The position numbers were made by a program, and so were the translations under genes. Shown here in pieces: positions 1 to 9,582 of a DNA stretch of 64,000 bases. Under the pieces are notes generated by a model. That model did not search any database and was not told the DNA's origin. It worked only from the letters and a program-made list of their open reading frames with translations. The stretch is from Salipiger profundus. Its GTDB lineage: Bacteria; Pseudomonadota; Alphaproteobacteria; Rhodobacterales; Rhodobacteraceae. The stretch spans positions 2,001,501-2,065,500 of the forward strand of contig NZ_CP014796.1 in the NCBI RefSeq assembly GCF_001969385.1, given 5' to 3'. Numbering within the stretch: the first letter of the stretch is position 1; the number at the start of each line of letters is the position of its first letter.

Positions 1-272
1 AGGATGTCCGATTCCTTCATGATCAGCAGCTCTTCGCCGTCGATCGTGACCTCGGTCCCGGACCACTTGCCGAACAGGACGCGGTCGCCCTCGGAAACGG
101 CCATCGCGATCAGCTCGCCGTTGTCCTTGCGTGCGCCTTCGCCACATGCGACCACGACGCCCTCGGCGGGCTTTTCCTTGGCGCTGTCGGGGATGATCAG
201 ACCACCCTTGGTCTTCTCGTCACTTTCGACGCGGCGAACCAGCACGCGGTCATGAAGCGGTTTGAATGCCAT
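1..272 (-). CDS. groES: co-chaperonin GroES (10 kDa chaperonin), C-terminus cut by window edge
   Basis: GroES caps the GroEL folding chamber in the cytoplasm. Ninety residues are visible, starting [14 protein letters not shown] and including the mobile-loop region ([14 protein letters not shown]) and the FGKWSGTEV segment. The family is about 95 residues, so only about five are missing beyond base 1. The start is the ATG at 272, preceded on the minus strand by an AGGAGCC-like Shine-Dalgarno. groEL is expected next, outside the window. A CIRCE operator and a sigma70-type promoter lie just upstream, so HrcA heat-shock control is likely. Confidence 0.97.
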   Translation of the reverse strand, partial: MAFKPLHDRVLVRRVESDEKTKGGLIIPDSAKEKPAEGVVVACGEGARKDNGELIAMAVSEGDRVLFGKWSGTEVTIDGEELLIMKESDI

Positions 273-327
273 CTTCGAGGCTCCTTGCTCAAAGTTTGTC
301 CCTGTAACGGCCCCCTCGCGAGGGCCG

Positions 328-354
328 TTAGCACTCACTTGGGTGGAGTGCTAA
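328..354. promoter_or_regulatory. CIRCE operator (HrcA binding site) upstream of groES
   Basis: TTAGCACTC (328-336), 9 bp, GAGTGCTAA (346-354) matches the CIRCE consensus without mismatch. The arms extend to 13 bp each (324-336 and 346-358). It lies between the groES promoter and start codon, so it would be in the 5' UTR. CIRCE is the known target of the HrcA repressor in groESL operons. Confidence 0.95.
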
Positions 355-361
355 CGGCGCA

Positions 362-390
362 TAGCTAGGCAGCCCATCGAGTCGTGTCAA
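362..390 (-). promoter_or_regulatory. sigma70-type promoter of groES
   Basis: Read on the minus strand: TTGACA (390-385), 17-bp spacer, TAGCTA (367-362). Transcription would start inside or just before the CIRCE palindrome. A GANTC methylation site (GAGTC, 379-383) lies in the spacer. Confidence 0.75.
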
Positions 391-583
391 CCAGCGGGAA
401 CTCGAAAAAATGCGTCCCCGCCAGCGTCTCGACCGGACCTATTCACTTCGTGGCGCCGTGAAAGGGGAGGGGTGACGGGACAGCAATATCCTGCTGACGC
501 GGATCGGGCATGGCATTGGGGCCTCGGATGTGGTTTGGTATACCAAACGGCCAAAGCCGCTTCCCATCCAGAGTTGACCCCCC

Positions 584-1564
584 ATGCCCACCCATCCCGC
601 GTCCTCCGTGCAGGTGCCGCGCTCGTCCGAGCAGCGCGGCCCCGACAACATGAAGGGCATCCTCCTGATCACGCTCGGGTTCGTCTGCTTCGGCGCGACC
701 GACGCCATGGCCAAGCTGCTCACGACGGAGTTCCCGCCGCTACAGGTGGTCTGGATGCGCCAGCTCGGTCTTTTCATCGGCGTGATGATCATGCTGGCGA
801 TGCGCGGCGGGCACGTGCTGCGCACCCGGCACCCGGCGGTTCAGGTGCTGCGCGGGGTGCTGACGACCTGCTCGGCCACCTTCTTCATCCTGACGATCCG
901 CTACGTGCCGCTCGCCGATGCGACCGCGGTCACCTTCATCGCGCCGTTCATCATCACCGTCATCGCCGGGCTCTTTCTCGGCGAACCGGTGGGCATCCGC
1001 CGCTGGCTCGCGGTGGTGGCGGGCTTCGTCGGCATGCTGATCGTGATGCGCCCCGGCATGGGCGTCTTTCATCCGGCGATCTTCATCACCGTCGCGGCTG
1101 CGACCGCCTTTGCCATGCGGCAGGTGCTGTCGCGGGTGCTGAGCGGAGACGACGGCATCGCGACGACCGTGGCCTACACCTCGATCACCTCGACGGCGCT
1201 GCTCACGGTGCCGCTCGCCTTCGTCTGGCAGTCGCCGGAGGTCTCGTGGGTCTGGCTGGTCGCGCCCGCCATGGCGCTTTGCGCGGCGTTGGGCGAGGTC
1301 TTCATCATCCGGGCGCTGGATGTCGCGCAGGCGGTCGTCGTGGCGCCGATGCAGTATTCGATGATCATCTGGAGCACGCTCTACGGGTTCCTGCTCTTCG
1401 CAGACCTGCCGGACGTCTGGACGCTTGTCGGCTGCGCGATCATCGTGGCCTCGGGGCTCTACACGCTCAATCGCGAGCGGATCGCGGCGCGGCGGGCGAA
1501 GAACCGCGCGCGGGCCGAGGCGGCCTTCGAGGCCGAGATGGCGGCGCGCACCGAAGAGATCTGA
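584..1564 (+). CDS. EamA/DMT-superfamily transporter
   Basis: An inner-membrane protein of 326 residues with about ten hydrophobic segments in two five-helix halves, the EamA (DUF6) fold of the drug/metabolite transporter superfamily. The conserved phrase FLGEPVGIRRWLAVVAGFVGMLIV marks the end of the first half (written here only as a family signature). Substrate cannot be inferred. The start is uncertain: ATG 584 gives a 22-residue polar leader, while ATG 650 begins directly at MKGILLITLGF and fits the fold better. The C-terminus is an Arg/Ala/Glu-rich cytoplasmic tail. The stop is one base from the convergent DUF2161 gene. Confidence 0.85.
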   Translation: MPTHPASSVQVPRSSEQRGPDNMKGILLITLGFVCFGATDAMAKLLTTEFPPLQVVWMRQLGLFIGVMIMLAMRGGHVLRTRHPAVQVLRGVLTTCSATFFILTIRYVPLADATAVTFIAPFIITVIAGLFLGEPVGIRRWLAVVAGFVGMLIVMRPGMGVFHPAIFITVAAATAFAMRQVLSRVLSGDDGIATTVAYTSITSTALLTVPLAFVWQSPEVSWVWLVAPAMALCAALGEVFIIRALDVAQAVVVAPMQYSMIIWSTLYGFLLFADLPDVWTLVGCAIIVASGLYTLNRERIAARRAKNRARAEAAFEAEMAARTEEI

Positions 1565-1565
1565 G

Positions 1566-2255
1566 CTACCAGCTGTGCGCCCAGTGGACGAGGCCGGCGC
1601 GCCCGGTGGCGGTCAGCGCGTAGACGCCCTTGTCGACCCTCTCGAACCAGCCGTAGTGGTTGTCGCGCATGATCCGGGTCGCGGGGGTCACGCCGGTGGC
1701 CGCGGCGACATCACGACCCCGGCAGCGGCCGTGCTCGGCCAGATGCGCGGCGCAGCGCAGCGCGTCCTGCCGGTAGCCCGTGACGATGCCGTGGCGCGTC
1801 GCCCCGCCGTCGTTCGGATCGCCCGAGATCCGCTGGAACTCGCGCAGCAGCCGTGCCCGTTTCGTCTTGTTGCGACGCGGGGCATAGGGGCCTGGGTCGC
1901 AATGCACCTCGGCGCGCTTGCCCTTGACCGTGATGAAACCGAGCCCGAGCCTGCGACAGAGCGCAAGATTGTCCTTGAGCGCGCGCCGGGCGCTGCGGCC
2001 CGAGGGCTTCGGCACCGCGATATAGACCGCGTCGGTCACCGAAAGCCGGGCCACCGCCTGGTGGAACAGTGCAAGCGAGATGCGCAGCTTCAGCTCGACG
2101 ATCACCGGCTCTTCGCCGCCGCGCACGGCGACCAGGTCGGCGGCGCCGACCTCGCCCTTCACCTCGTAGCCCTGCGCCGCCAGAAGCGCCTTCACCGGCG
2201 CGTAGAGATCGCTTTCCCGTTCCATGCGGGCGACCATATCGAAGCCGTCGGGCAA
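1566..2255 (-). CDS. DUF2161 family protein, PD-(D/E)XK-like nuclease/phosphodiesterase fold
   Basis: A 229-residue cytoplasmic protein resembling the DUF2161 family found beside rnhB in many Rhodobacterales. The N-terminal half contains GAADLVAV then PVIVELKL, i.e. the D...ExK arrangement of PD-(D/E)XK nucleases (roughly residues 38-57). The C-terminal part, with basic residues and a segment like a winged helix (THGIVTGYR... region), ends in VHWAHSW. The start could be ATG 2255 or an internal ATG near 2225 (MERESDLY). It is divergent from rnhB by 50 bp. Biological role is unknown; the nuclease fold is recognised by motif only. Confidence 0.8.
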   Translation of the reverse strand: MPDGFDMVARMERESDLYAPVKALLAAQGYEVKGEVGAADLVAVRGGEEPVIVELKLRISLALFHQAVARLSVTDAVYIAVPKPSGRSARRALKDNLALCRRLGLGFITVKGKRAEVHCDPGPYAPRRNKTKRARLLREFQRISGDPNDGGATRHGIVTGYRQDALRCAAHLAEHGRCRGRDVAAATGVTPATRIMRDNHYGWFERVDKGVYALTATGRAGLVHWAHSW

Positions 2256-2305
2256 GGACGAGCGGCATCGCTTGCGTTGCGCCGTCTGCTGGGGTTTCTG
2301 GGGCC

Positions 2306-2933
2306 ATGACGGGACCGGACGAGTCGTGTGAAGCGCCCTTCTGGGCAGATGGCCGATGCGTGGCCGGCGTGGACGAGGTCGGTCGCGGACCGCTCGCGGG
2401 GCCCGTGGTGGCCGCCGCGGTGGTGCTGCATCCCGACTGCATCCCGCCGGGCCTGAACGACTCCAAGAAGCTTTCGCCCAAGCGCCGCGCGCGGCTGGCC
2501 GGCTGGCTGTGGGAATGCGCCGACGTGAGCCTTGGCGTGGCGACCGTCGAGGAGATCGACCGGCTCAACATCCTTCAGGCGAGCCTGCTCGCGATGCACC
2601 GGGCGGTCACCGGGCTGCGCGGTCCGGTCCACCACGCGCTTGTCGACGGGCGCTTCCTGCCGCCGCAGCTGCCTTGTGGGGCCACGCCGATCATCAAGGG
2701 AGACGGCCGCTCCGTGAGCATCGCGGCGGCCTCTGTCGTCGCGAAGACGTGGCGCGACCGCCTCATGCGGGATTTGGCGCAACAACATCCGGGCTACGGC
2801 TGGGAGACCAACGCGGGCTACGGGTCGAAAAAGCACAAGGACGCGCTGCGAGATATTGGTGTGACGCCTCACCATAGACGGTCCTTCAGGCCGATACACA
2901 ATATCTTGTGGCAAGCCAAATCTACAAGTGACT

Positions 2934-2935
<2 letters not shown>
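2306..2935 (+). CDS. rnhB: ribonuclease HII
   Basis: Removes the RNA strand of RNA-DNA hybrids and single ribonucleotides misincorporated in DNA. The protein is 209 residues. The family signature VAGVDEVGRGPLAGPVVAAA near residues 20-39 holds the first catalytic Asp/Glu pair; DSKKL and ALVDGR follow, with AAASVVAK and the C-terminal Gly-Tyr-Gly-(S/T)-KKH segment. ATG 2306 was chosen because it places the motif at the usual distance; the frame continues upstream without signature sequence. ccrM follows after 90 bp, an arrangement seen in other alphaproteobacteria. Confidence 0.95.
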
Positions 2936-4138
<1,203 letters not shown>

Positions 4139-4195
4139 GCCTACCGAAATCCGAACAATGACACCGCCGGTGCCCGCGATACGCGGGCACAGACT

Positions 4196-4231
4196 GGCCC
4201 CGTCCGCCTTGTGCCGACGGGGCCCTTTTTT
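4196..4231 (+). terminator. Rho-independent terminator after ccrM
   Basis: GGCCCCGTC (4196-4204) pairs perfectly with GACGGGGCC (4216-4224), followed by C and six T. A second small hairpin (TGCCCGCG / CGCGGGCA, 4171-4189) precedes it. Confidence 0.92.
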
Positions 4232-4319
4232 GGTGTCCTCGGAGGGCCTCCGCCAAGGCGGGCGACTTGATTGACCTCCCGGCAAGGGCGGGTCATGTGT
4301 GCACAAACGGAGGCACGGA

Positions 4320-5189
4320 ATGGACTTGCGCGCAATCTTCATGGGGCTGGCCTTTGCGGTCATGTGGTCGTCGGCCTTCACCTCGGCCCGGATCATCGTG
4401 ACCGCCGCCCCGCCCTTGGGCTCGTTGGCGTTGCGCTTCCTGATCTCGGGCCTGCTCGCGGTGGCGATGGCGCGGATGCTGGGGCAGAGCTGGCGGCTCA
4501 ACCGCGCGCAATGGCGGGCGACCATCATCTTCGGCATCTGCCAGAACGCCCTGTATCTGGGGCTGAATTTCGTCGCGATGCAGACGGTCGAGGCCTCGCT
4601 TGCCTCGATCATCGCATCGACCATGCCGCTGGTGGTGGCGCTGGCGAGCTGGCTCTGGTTGGGTGAACGGCTGCGTCCCATGGGCTATGCGGGGCTTCTG
4701 GCCGGTGTGCTCGGGGTCACGATCATCATGGGCGCACGGCTGCAGGGCGGGGCCGATCCGTGGGGCGTCATGCTATGCGTGCTCGGCGTGCTCTCTCTGG
4801 CTGCGGCGACCATGTCGGTGCGCGGCGCCGTGTCGGGCGGCAACATCATGATGATCGTCGGACTGCAGATGCTGGTCGGCAGCGCGCTGCTCTGGCCGTT
4901 CGCCCTCGCGCTCGAGACCCCCGAGGTCACATGGTCGTGGACGCTTGTAGTGGCCTTCGGCTACACCGTCCTGATCCCCGGTGTGGCGGCGACCCTCGTC
5001 TGGGTGCTGCTGGTCGAACGCATCGGGGCGATCCAGGCGGCGACCTTCCATTTCCTCAATCCGTTCTTCGGCGTTGCGGTGGCCGCAGTGCTGCTGGGCG
5101 AACCGATGGGGCGCTACGACGTGATCGGCGTGGTCATCGTAACGCTCGGCATTCTCGCGGTGCAGCGCTCGCGCGCCGCGCTGCGCTGA
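4320..5189 (+). CDS. EamA/DMT-superfamily transporter
   Basis: A 289-residue inner-membrane protein with about ten transmembrane segments in two EamA repeats; MGLAFAVMWSSAFTSAR at the N-terminus and LLGEPMGRYDVIGVVIVTLG near the C-terminus are typical family signatures. ATG 4320 was chosen because GGAGG lies 7-11 bases upstream; a GTG at 4299 in frame would add seven polar residues. It stands alone between the ccrM terminator and a chemoreceptor gene. It is the second of three unrelated-looking EamA genes in this window. Substrate unknown. Confidence 0.88.
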   Translation: MDLRAIFMGLAFAVMWSSAFTSARIIVTAAPPLGSLALRFLISGLLAVAMARMLGQSWRLNRAQWRATIIFGICQNALYLGLNFVAMQTVEASLASIIASTMPLVVALASWLWLGERLRPMGYAGLLAGVLGVTIIMGARLQGGADPWGVMLCVLGVLSLAAATMSVRGAVSGGNIMMIVGLQMLVGSALLWPFALALETPEVTWSWTLVVAFGYTVLIPGVAATLVWVLLVERIGAIQAATFHFLNPFFGVAVAAVLLGEPMGRYDVIGVVIVTLGILAVQRSRAALR

Positions 5190-5288
5190 GGCGGTGTTTC
5201 CGACAGGCCGGAAGGGTTTGTTTACACCTCTCTGATAGCTGCAGGGTCGGCCGGATTACGACCGGCGGACCATGCAGCGGTTGGAGCG

Positions 5289-7172
5289 ATGATGAGCAGG
5301 TTTCCCATTCGGACCCAGGTGTTGATGCTCGGCACGGTTTTCGTGCTGCAGATCCTGGTGGTGGCGGCGATTTCCTGGGGCGTGCAGGCCCGGCTGGCCG
5401 ATGCGATCCACTATGGGCACGACATCACCTCCCAGAACCGCGCGTTGTCGCTGCTTGAAGAGCGGATCGAACGGATCGCGGCGGGCTTCCTGAAATTCGA
5501 GCACAGCAGCAACGACGTGCTGGACGAAATTCGCGAAGAGATCGCGACACTCTCAACCTTGGTGGACGAAGCCGACGACGTGTTCACCAGGACCGATACC
5601 GAGGCAGCCTATCGACCTCATTTCGTTCCCGAATTCCAGAGCGTCGCAGAGATCGCCCAGACCCTTGTGCAGCCCGTCGACTTCCTTGGGTCACCGGGGG
5701 TGACGATTTTCGAGCGAGACGCCATCGTCTCTGACACGGTCCTTCCCGCGCTGGATGAAATGCGCACGACGGTGGACAGCCTTCGCGACGAAATCATCGA
5801 GGCGTTTCATGTGTCGGAAAGGCAGACCGATGTGACAGTCCGGGATGGAAACGTCATCCTGCTAGGGCTGAATGGCTTTGCAGTGCTCCTCGGACTCGGC
5901 TGCGTGCTGATCTTCGGTCGCGTTTTGGCTCGTCCCTTCCAGACTGCCGCGCAAAGCGTGCAAAGCATCGCCGACGGTGCGCTTGAACATGAAATCACGG
6001 GGCAGGAGCGCGGCGATGAAGCCGGCGCCATTGCCCGCAATCTCGCGGGCCTGCGAGATCAGCTGAAAAAGGCCGAAGAGACGGACCGCCGCGAGCGGGT
6101 GGCAAACGAGCGACGCGTCGCGCTCTTCAGTGCCCTGGGAGAGGCGATGGGCCAGCTCGCCCAAGGGCAGGTGGCCGAGCGTCTGGATGGCGCCGAATGG
6201 AATGATCTCGGGACCGACTACAAGAAGATCTGCGACGATTTCAATGAATTGGCCGAGCAGATCGGCGACATGGTCGGCTCGCTCAAGGATTCCGCCGAGA
6301 TGGTCCAGCGGAACTCTCAGGAACTGTCCAAGATGTCGAACGAGATGTCGCGCCGCTCCGAGGTGCAGGCTGCCACGCTCGAGGAATCTGCCGCCGCACT
6401 CGAAGAGATGTCGGGCAGTGTCCGCTCCGCGGCAGACAGGGCCGAGGCCGCCGACCGTCGTGCTGGCGAGGGGCGCCGCCGCGCCGAGGAAGGCGGGACC
6501 GTCATGGAGCGCGCACTTCAGGCAATGAGTTCGATCGCGGCCTCTTCGGACCAGATCACGCAGATCATCGGAGTCATCGACGACATCGCCTTCCAGACCA
6601 ATCTGCTTGCGCTGAATGCCGGGGTCGAGGCGGCGCGCGCCGGCGAAAGCGGCAAAGGCTTCTCGGTCGTCGCCTCCGAGGTGCGGTCGCTGGCGCAACG
6701 GGCCTCGGAGTCGGCTCGCGAGATCAAGGCCCTCGTGCAGAACAGCTCGCAACAGGTGAAGGACGGGGGGCTGCTCGTCGAGCAGACCGGCGCGACCCTG
6801 TCCGAGATCGTGGGCTATGTCACCGAGGTCTCCGACATGGTGGGCGAGATCGCCTCTGCGGCCAAGGAGCAGTCAGCGGGTCTTGAGGAAATCAACGTAG
6901 GCGTGGCGGAACTCGACAAGGTCACCCAGCAGAACGCGGCAATGGTCGGCGAGACGAGTTCGGCAAGCCAGCAACTCAGTGCCGAGGCGGATCGCCTGAG
7001 CAGCGTCCTGAACCGCTTCATGGGGATGGAGGCGCCTGAGCTCGAGGAGGTCACGCCCGTTGCTGCGCCGATCGCCGAGATCGAGGTCCCGGAGATGGCC
7101 GTGCAGGATGTCCCGGTCGCGCCTCCCAAACGTGCGGCTGGTGCCGACATGGACCTCTGGGAGGATTTCTAG
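5289..7172 (+). CDS. methyl-accepting chemotaxis protein
   Basis: A 627-residue chemoreceptor. Transmembrane helices lie at about 10-31 and 188-211, enclosing a helical periplasmic sensor of about 155 residues of unknown ligand. A HAMP domain follows (about 212-265), then a second HAMP-like stretch, then the cytoplasmic signalling coiled coil. The hairpin tip is IIGVIDDIAFQTNLLALNAG (about residues 428-447), which contacts CheA and CheW. A flexible acidic/proline linker of about 55 residues leads to a C-terminal LWEDF, resembling the WE-x-F pentapeptide that tethers CheR/CheB. Start may be ATG 5289 or 5292. No che genes are adjacent. Confidence 0.93.
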   Translation: MMSRFPIRTQVLMLGTVFVLQILVVAAISWGVQARLADAIHYGHDITSQNRALSLLEERIERIAAGFLKFEHSSNDVLDEIREEIATLSTLVDEADDVFTRTDTEAAYRPHFVPEFQSVAEIAQTLVQPVDFLGSPGVTIFERDAIVSDTVLPALDEMRTTVDSLRDEIIEAFHVSERQTDVTVRDGNVILLGLNGFAVLLGLGCVLIFGRVLARPFQTAAQSVQSIADGALEHEITGQERGDEAGAIARNLAGLRDQLKKAEETDRRERVANERRVALFSALGEAMGQLAQGQVAERLDGAEWNDLGTDYKKICDDFNELAEQIGDMVGSLKDSAEMVQRNSQELSKMSNEMSRRSEVQAATLEESAAALEEMSGSVRSAADRAEAADRRAGEGRRRAEEGGTVMERALQAMSSIAASSDQITQIIGVIDDIAFQTNLLALNAGVEAARAGESGKGFSVVASEVRSLAQRASESAREIKALVQNSSQQVKDGGLLVEQTGATLSEIVGYVTEVSDMVGEIASAAKEQSAGLEEINVGVAELDKVTQQNAAMVGETSSASQQLSAEADRLSSVLNRFMGMEAPELEEVTPVAAPIAEIEVPEMAVQDVPVAPPKRAAGADMDLWEDF

Positions 7173-7254
7173 ATCAGCATGACGCGCTGCCGTCTTTCTC
7201 CGGAACGCGAACCCAGGGGAAGACGGCAAGCTGCATGTCACGGGACAGGAAAGG

Positions 7255-8355
7255 TCACCCGATCTTGCCGCGGTTCTCTCCGACCTGTCCCCGATGCAGG
7301 AGCAGATGGTCGAGCAGCACGCAAGCCACCATGGCTTCCCCCACCGGAACGGCGCGGATGCCTACGCAGGGGTCGTGACGGCCCTTCGTGACGATTTCGG
7401 TCTCTTCGCCGGACTTCGTGATTGTCCGGCGGGGGGTGAGGATCGAAGAGGTTGGCTTCACCGCGAACCGCAGCACGACGTCCTGCCCCGTCGAGATGCC
7501 GCCAAGGATGCCGCCCGCGTGGTTCGAGCTGTACTCCGGCCCGTTGGGACCCATGGTGATCTCGTCGGCGTTTTCCGAGCCGCGCAGGGCCGCCGCCGCC
7601 ATGCCTTCGCCGATCTCCACCGCCTTGACCGCGTTGATCGACATGGCTGCCGCCGCAAGGTCGGTGTCGAGCTTGCCATAGACCGGGGCGCCAAGCCCCG
7701 CAGGGACACCACGCGCCACGACCTCGATCACCGCGCCGACGCTGTCGCCGCTCTTGCGCAGGTCGTCGAGGTAGTTGGCCCAGGTCTCGGCCGTCTCTGC
7801 ATCCGGGCACCAGAAGGCGTTCTCGCCCACCTGCGCCAGGTCCAGCCGCGACCGGTCGATCGCGTGCGGACCCATCTGCACCATGTAGCCGGTGATCTCG
7901 AGGCCCGGGGCCAGAGCGGCGAGAGCGGCCCGCGCGAGCCCTCCGGCAGCGACGCGCGCGGCGGTTTCCCGCGCCGACGAGCGTCCGCCGCCGCGATAGT
8001 CGCGAATGCCGTATTTCTGCCAGTAGGTGATGTCGGCGTGACCGGGCCGGAACTTCTCGGCGATGTCGCCGTAGTCCTTGGACCGCTGGTCGGTGTTCTC
8101 GATCATCAGCTGCACGGGGGTGCCGGTGGTCTGCCCCTCGAACACGCCCGACAGGATGCGCACCGCGTCGGGCTCGCGCCGCTGCGTCGTGTAGCGGTTC
8201 TGCCCCGGCTTGCGACGGTCGAGCCAGTGCTGCAGCATCGCTTCGTCAACCGCGACCCCCGGCGGGCAGCCGTCCACCGTGGCCCCGAGCGCGGGACCGT
8301 GGCTTTCGCCCCAGGTGGTGACGCGGAACAGGTGGCCGAATGTGTTCATGCTCAT
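7255..8355 (-). CDS. aroC: chorismate synthase
   Basis: Last step of the shikimate pathway: converts 5-enolpyruvylshikimate-3-phosphate to chorismate using reduced FMN. The 366 residues start [20 protein letters not shown], the first family signature, followed by [17 protein letters not shown] and the [20 protein letters not shown] signature. ATG 8355 is supported by AAGGAG on the minus strand; the open frame upstream of it is Arg-rich and unlikely to be translated. It is convergent with the chemoreceptor and divergent from the thiamine operon. Confidence 0.97.
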   Translation of the reverse strand: MSMNTFGHLFRVTTWGESHGPALGATVDGCPPGVAVDEAMLQHWLDRRKPGQNRYTTQRREPDAVRILSGVFEGQTTGTPVQLMIENTDQRSKDYGDIAEKFRPGHADITYWQKYGIRDYRGGGRSSARETAARVAAGGLARAALAALAPGLEITGYMVQMGPHAIDRSRLDLAQVGENAFWCPDAETAETWANYLDDLRKSGDSVGAVIEVVARGVPAGLGAPVYGKLDTDLAAAAMSINAVKAVEIGEGMAAAALRGSENADEITMGPNGPEYSSNHAGGILGGISTGQDVVLRFAVKPTSSILTPRRTITKSGEETEIVTKGRHDPCVGIRAVPVGEAMVACVLLDHLLLHRGQVGENRGKIG

Positions 8356-8455
8356 GGGCGCAGTCTCCTTGTCCGAAGGGTTCCTAGGGCAGCGGCGGCG
8401 CCGTCTCAAGGCATTTCACCTTGCGCGGGGCGGGTTGCGGCACTACGACTCCCGA

Positions 8456-8549
8456 TACCTCGGGGTGTCCGGCCGATCCGCGGCCGGGCTGAGATGCATC
8501 TTGCGAACCCGTTGAACCTGAACCGGTTAACACCGGCGGAGGGAAGGTG
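8456..8549 (+). ncRNA. TPP (THI-box) riboswitch
   Basis: The conserved core is present in order: CGGGGTG (8461-8467), GGCTGAGATG (8487-8496), AACCCG then TTGAACCTGA (8512-8521), CCGG...AACACCGGCGGAGGGA (to about 8544). ACCT (8457-8460) can pair with AGGT (8545-8548) to close P1. The element lies 50 bases before thiB, so thiamine pyrophosphate would shut off thiBPQ. No clear terminator follows, so control of translation initiation is more likely. Confidence 0.95.
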
Positions 8550-8598
8550 ACGGCCTCGCGCCCGGTCTTGCCCTCTCGCCGCAAGCCTGGAGGATGCC

Positions 8599-9582
8599 AT
8601 GAAGGCCATCACCACCGCTGCAGCGGGACTTCTCACAGCCAGCGCCGCGCTGGCGGATACACCCGTTCTCACCGTTTACGCAGGCGACTACATCGTCTCG
8701 GAATGGGGCCCCGGCCCGAAGATCGAGGAGATGTTCGAGGCGCAGTGCGACTGCGACCTCCAGTTCAAGCCCGGCGACCTGCTGCCGCGCATTCTGCTCG
8801 AGGGCGACCGCACCGAAGCGGACGTCGTCTTCGGGCTGAACACCGACGTCACGAAAAAGGCGCGCGAAAGCGGGCTCTTCGCGCCCCACGGGCAGGACCT
8901 GTCGCCGCTGACGCTGCCGATCGAGTGGGATGACGAGATCTTCCTGCCCTACAACTACGGGCACACGGCCTTTGTCTACGACACCGAGCGTCTGCCCGAG
9001 CCGCCGCAAAGCTTCGACGCACTGCTGAACGCGCCGGACGACCTCAAGATCGTGATCCAGGACCCGCGCAGCTCGATCTCCGGGCTGGCCACGGTGCTTT
9101 GGGTTCAGGCGGTCTACGGCGACGAGGCCGAGGCAGCCTGGGAGGAGCTTGCCCCCAAGATCCTCACGGTGACGAAGGGCTGGTCGGAAAGCTACGGGCT
9201 CTTCACCGACGGCGAGGCCGACATGGTGATGAGCTATACGACCTCGCCCGCCTATCACATCATCGCCGAGGACGATCGAACGAAGAAGGCGGCGATCTTC
9301 CCCGAGGGGCATTACTTCATGGTCGAACTGGCCGCCAAGGTCGCAAGCACCGACCAGCCCGAGCTGGCGGACGACTTCATGGCCTTCATCCTGAGCGAGC
9401 CGTTCCAGGAGATGATCGCGACCGGCAACTGGTCCTTCCCGGCGGCGCTGCCGCGCGAGAAATGGCCCGAGGGCTTCAAGGAACTCGATCTGCCCGAGAA
9501 GGTGCTTTTCTATTCCGAGGACGAGGCGGCCGCGCTGCGCGACGAGGCGATCGAGGCATGGCGCCGGGCGCTGTCGCGCTGA
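8599..9582 (+). CDS. thiB: thiamine ABC transporter, periplasmic substrate-binding protein
   Basis: A 327-residue periplasmic binding protein with a signal peptide (MKAITTAAAGLLTASAALA, cleavage after about residue 19). The mature start TPVLTVYAGDYIVSEWGPGP is typical of ThiB, which binds thiamine and its phosphates for uptake. The ATG at 8599 has CTGGAGG about 6 bases upstream. It is the first gene of a thiB-thiP-thiQ operon under the TPP riboswitch; the riboswitch, gene order and overlap with thiP together make the assignment firm. Confidence 0.95.
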   Translation: MKAITTAAAGLLTASAALADTPVLTVYAGDYIVSEWGPGPKIEEMFEAQCDCDLQFKPGDLLPRILLEGDRTEADVVFGLNTDVTKKARESGLFAPHGQDLSPLTLPIEWDDEIFLPYNYGHTAFVYDTERLPEPPQSFDALLNAPDDLKIVIQDPRSSISGLATVLWVQAVYGDEAEAAWEELAPKILTVTKGWSESYGLFTDGEADMVMSYTTSPAYHIIAEDDRTKKAAIFPEGHYFMVELAAKVASTDQPELADDFMAFILSEPFQEMIATGNWSFPAALPREKWPEGFKELDLPEKVLFYSEDEAAALRDEAIEAWRRALSR

